From assembly GCF_006716305.1 (NCBI RefSeq), contig NZ_VFOU01000002.1, positions 372,001-436,000 of the forward strand: a stretch of 64,000 nucleotides of DNA, read 5' to 3'. Source of the DNA: Enteractinococcus coprophilus. GTDB taxonomy: Bacteria; Actinomycetota; Actinomycetes; Actinomycetales; Micrococcaceae. The position numbers were made by a program, and so were the translations under genes. A model generated the notes under the pieces. It saw nothing but the letters and a program-made list of their open reading frames with translations, was not told the DNA's origin and did no database searches. Of this stretch, positions 61,977 to 64,000 are shown piece after piece. Each line of letters starts with the position of its first letter. Within the stretch, counting starts at the first letter, position 1.

Positions 61977-62990
61977 CTAACTGGACAAAATCCTGGACAA
62001 ATACCGAGCAATAGCTCGGACTGCAGACATTGTCGATGGATAGTCCATTCGTGTAGGCCCGACGACTCCAATCTTTGCGACGTCGCCGGGCCCATAGCCA
62101 GCAGCGACCACCGAGGTGTCGCCCAGTGAACCGAAGTTTTCATCACCGATACGAACTGACAGACCGTGCGCGTCGTTTTCCATCTCGGTTAAGAGTTTCA
62201 GCAGCACGACCTGTTCTTCGAGAGTCTCAAGTATTGGCCCGATCGAATGACTAAAGTCCTGAGGGGAACGAGCCAAATTCGCGGTTCCGGCCATGAGAAT
62301 GCGGTCCCGGTGCCCAGCTTCTGCTAGCAGTTCCAAAGCCTTCCCCAGGGATTTGGCCAGTGCTTGATGCTCTTGAGGGATAGCGGCGTGGACATCCATC
62401 AGGGCCCGCGTCAGATTGTACGGGCTCACGTTGTCCAAATACTTCATGAACACTTGGGCCAAGACGTCCAAGGTTGGTTGGTCTACGGTCTGACCTAAAT
62501 AAACGACCCGCTGGTCAACTCGGCCGGTCGACAAAATCAGTACGGCCAGCATCCGGTCTTCTGAAAGCAGCACGAACTCGACACGGCGAATGACCGACGA
62601 ATCCATGTGAGGGTATTGAATGACCGCAACCTGGCGGGTCAGTTGTGATAGGACTTGCACCGTGGCGGCCATCATGTCGTCGATGTCGTCGGAATTATCT
62701 AGCAGCGCTTGGACGGCGCGTTTCTCCGCGGCCGATAATGGACGGACCTCTGAAATTCGATCAACGAAATATCGATAGCCTTTGTCGGTTGGGATTCGAC
62801 CTGACGACGTATGTGGGGCTGCAATAAGACCTTCGTCTTCGAGGTCCGCCATGTCGTTGCGCACGGTCGCAGAAGACACTCCAAGATTGTGGCGTTCCAC
62901 CAGCGCTTTTGAACCGACAGGCTCGCGGGAGGCCACGTAGTCTTCCACAATGGCTTGCAGAACTTTCATTCGACGCGGTTGATCAGTCAT
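61977..62990 (-). CDS. hrcA: heat-shock repressor HrcA
   Basis: A 337-residue repressor of class I heat-shock genes. The N-terminal winged HTH has LGVSSATVRNDMADLEDEGL at about residues 31-50. The GAF-like and dimerisation regions follow (SGRIPTDKGYRYFVD). HrcA needs GroEL to fold in other bacteria, which gives the temperature signal. A CIRCE-like inverted repeat stands 19 bases upstream of its start, so it should repress itself and dnaJ. The 80-base gap to dnaJ shows no terminator. Confidence 0.94.
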   Translation of the reverse strand: MTDQPRRMKVLQAIVEDYVASREPVGSKALVERHNLGVSSATVRNDMADLEDEGLIAAPHTSSGRIPTDKGYRYFVDRISEVRPLSAAEKRAVQALLDNSDDIDDMMAATVQVLSQLTRQVAVIQYPHMDSSVIRRVEFVLLSEDRMLAVLILSTGRVDQRVVYLGQTVDQPTLDVLAQVFMKYLDNVSPYNLTRALMDVHAAIPQEHQALAKSLGKALELLAEAGHRDRILMAGTANLARSPQDFSHSIGPILETLEEQVVLLKLLTEMENDAHGLSVRIGDENFGSLGDTSVVAAGYGPGDVAKIGVVGPTRMDYPSTMSAVRAIARYLSRILSS

Positions 62991-63008
62991 ATACCCTCCC
63001 TCAAAAAG

Positions 63009-63035
63009 TTAGCACTGTCTAAAGCCTAGTGCTAA
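63009..63035. promoter_or_regulatory. CIRCE operator upstream of hrcA
   Basis: TTAGCACTG-N9-TAGTGCTAA at 63009-63035 is an inverted repeat with the 9-9-9 geometry of CIRCE (TTAGCACTC-N9-GAGTGCTAA). The eight outer bases of each arm match; the inner C/G pair is replaced by G/T. It lies 19 bases before the hrcA start and is the expected binding site for HrcA. Confidence 0.88.
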
Positions 63036-63147
63036 TGTTAGCTGGGTTTTTTAGACGTCGATATCAGGCAACGGCTGTTCTTCGCTGTGGACTGATCAAG
63101 TTTTGGTAGCCTCAGAGGGCCAGTAGAGAAGAAAGAGAACCGCAATC

Positions 63148-63996
63148 ATGAACTGGGACCACTGGGGGCCTTCCGAGATGACCCGCAAGGCGCAACGCCC
63201 CACCCCTAAGCAAGTCGCCGCCACTCGAGGGTTAGTCGTTGAAGATGCTGCGACCGGCTTTACCGGCGCGGTGGTGCGCGTGGAAAAATCTGGCGGGGTA
63301 CACCTGGTGGTTTTAGAAGGCCGCAAGGGTGTAACCCGGGCTTTCCCATTGGGATTGGGCTTCATGATCGATGGCGCTGCCGTCAACCTTGTTGTCCCCA
63401 CTGAACAGCGAGCCTCACGACCGGCTCGTACTGCTTCAGGGTCCCGCGTTGTGGCGCCGCGCCGCGCTGCGGTCGCCAAAGCTTCCAGAATCTGGGTTGA
63501 GGGAATTCATGACGCTGAACTGGTGGAGAAAATCTGGGGTGATGATCTTCGCGTCGAAGGCATCGTTGTGGAACCATTGCACGGTATTGATGATCTTGCC
63601 GGTGCGGTGCAGCAGTTTCAGCCCGGCCCACGACGTCGTCTTGCGGTGTTACTAGACCACCTGGTCGATGGATCGAAAGAACAGCGGATAGCAGCAGAGA
63701 CTATGAAGTCGGACGGCGCACAAGACAATGTCTTGATCGTGGGGCACCCCTATGTTGATATTTGGCAAGCGGTTAAACCTGAAGTTATTGGTATTCGAGC
63801 CTGGCCAAAGATTCCTCGCAACGAAGACTGGAAAACCGGTATGCTTGCCCGGCTGGGGTTACCCCACCAAACAGCAGCTGATATTGGTCTGGGCTGGAAG
63901 AAGATTCTGTCTCGAGTCAATAGCTTTAAAGATCTTGAACCCGATCTGCTGGGCAGAGTAGAACATATGATCGATTTCGTTACCGTCCACGATTAG
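63148..63996 (+). CDS. DUF3097 family protein
   Basis: A 282-residue actinobacterial conserved protein. The first ~60 residues are a small beta domain (TRGLVVEDAATGFTGAVVRV) that is followed by a basic linker (SRPARTASGSRVVAPRRA). The C-terminal part reads like a Toprim-type fold: WVEGIHDAELVEKIWG at about 120, then LLDHLVDGSKE at about 172 and VGHPYVDIW. The function is not known. DUF3097 next to hrcA/dnaJ is common in this group. The ATG at 63148 follows AGAAAGAG, and the stop is within the window. Confidence 0.82.
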   Translation: MNWDHWGPSEMTRKAQRPTPKQVAATRGLVVEDAATGFTGAVVRVEKSGGVHLVVLEGRKGVTRAFPLGLGFMIDGAAVNLVVPTEQRASRPARTASGSRVVAPRRAAVAKASRIWVEGIHDAELVEKIWGDDLRVEGIVVEPLHGIDDLAGAVQQFQPGPRRRLAVLLDHLVDGSKEQRIAAETMKSDGAQDNVLIVGHPYVDIWQAVKPEVIGIRAWPKIPRNEDWKTGMLARLGLPHQTAADIGLGWKKILSRVNSFKDLEPDLLGRVEHMIDFVTVHD

Positions 63997-64000
63997 CAGA

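Overview
The window is a continuous piece of chromosome from an actinobacterium. The clade is shown by mycothiol genes (mshA, mshC), the complete Pup-proteasome locus, RbpA, the bcc-aa3 respiratory supercomplex genes, PafB-PafC fused into one protein, and an HrcA/CIRCE-controlled dnaJ. Moderate G+C (judged by eye), the fused PafBC and the many Micrococcales-type conserved hypotheticals suggest the Micrococcaceae (for example a Yaniella- or Enteractinococcus-like organism). That assignment is inference. I see no phage, transposon, CRISPR array or integrated island.

Layout. 1-5.4 kb: a fatty-acid beta-oxidation cluster: acyl-CoA oxidase/dehydrogenase (cut by the window edge) and a TetR regulator, divergent from thiolase, FabG4-like reductase and MaoC-like hydratase. 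5.4-14.8 kb: mshA, tRNA-Leu(GAG), an M20 peptidase, an acyl-CoA dehydrogenase, uppP, mshC, a PAC2 protein and an S2P-type protease. 14.8-25.9 kb: the Pup-proteasome locus in one direction: trmI, arc/mpa, dop, pup, prcB, prcA, pafA, two FKBP prolyl isomerases and pafBC. 25.9-31.9 kb: tatA, tatC, helY, an amidohydrolase-like protein and the polyprenol-phosphate mannosyltransferase, then rbpA on the other strand.

32.3-38 kb: SPFH/NfeD membrane proteins, several small conserved proteins and trpD. 38.1-42.5 kb: ctaE-qcrC-qcrA-qcrB. 42.5-44.6 kb: a 2-kb stretch without a convincing gene, closed on both sides by strong terminators. 44.7-47.7 kb: ctaF-ctaD-ctaC on the minus strand, completing the cytochrome oxidase. 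47.9-53.4 kb: erpA, an M20 dipeptidase, DUF3043, pyrD, an alpha/beta hydrolase and uppS. 53.4-63 kb, minus strand: recO, leuA with a leucine-rich leader peptide, era, a CNNM/CBS protein, ybeY, phoH, rsmE, dnaJ and hrcA with a CIRCE operator. 63.1-64 kb: a DUF3097 protein.

The most notable observations are: an unlisted 31-codon leucine-rich leader ORF with stacked hairpins ahead of leuA; a proteasomal ATPase without the usual C-terminal Tyr-Leu docking tail beside intact prcBA; an Ala-Thr instead of Gly-Thr autoprocessing site in PrcB; recO and phoH frames whose family-like N-termini start upstream of any ATG/GTG/TTG; an amidohydrolase-like protein without its metal-binding HxH; and the 2-kb gene desert inside the respiratory region.
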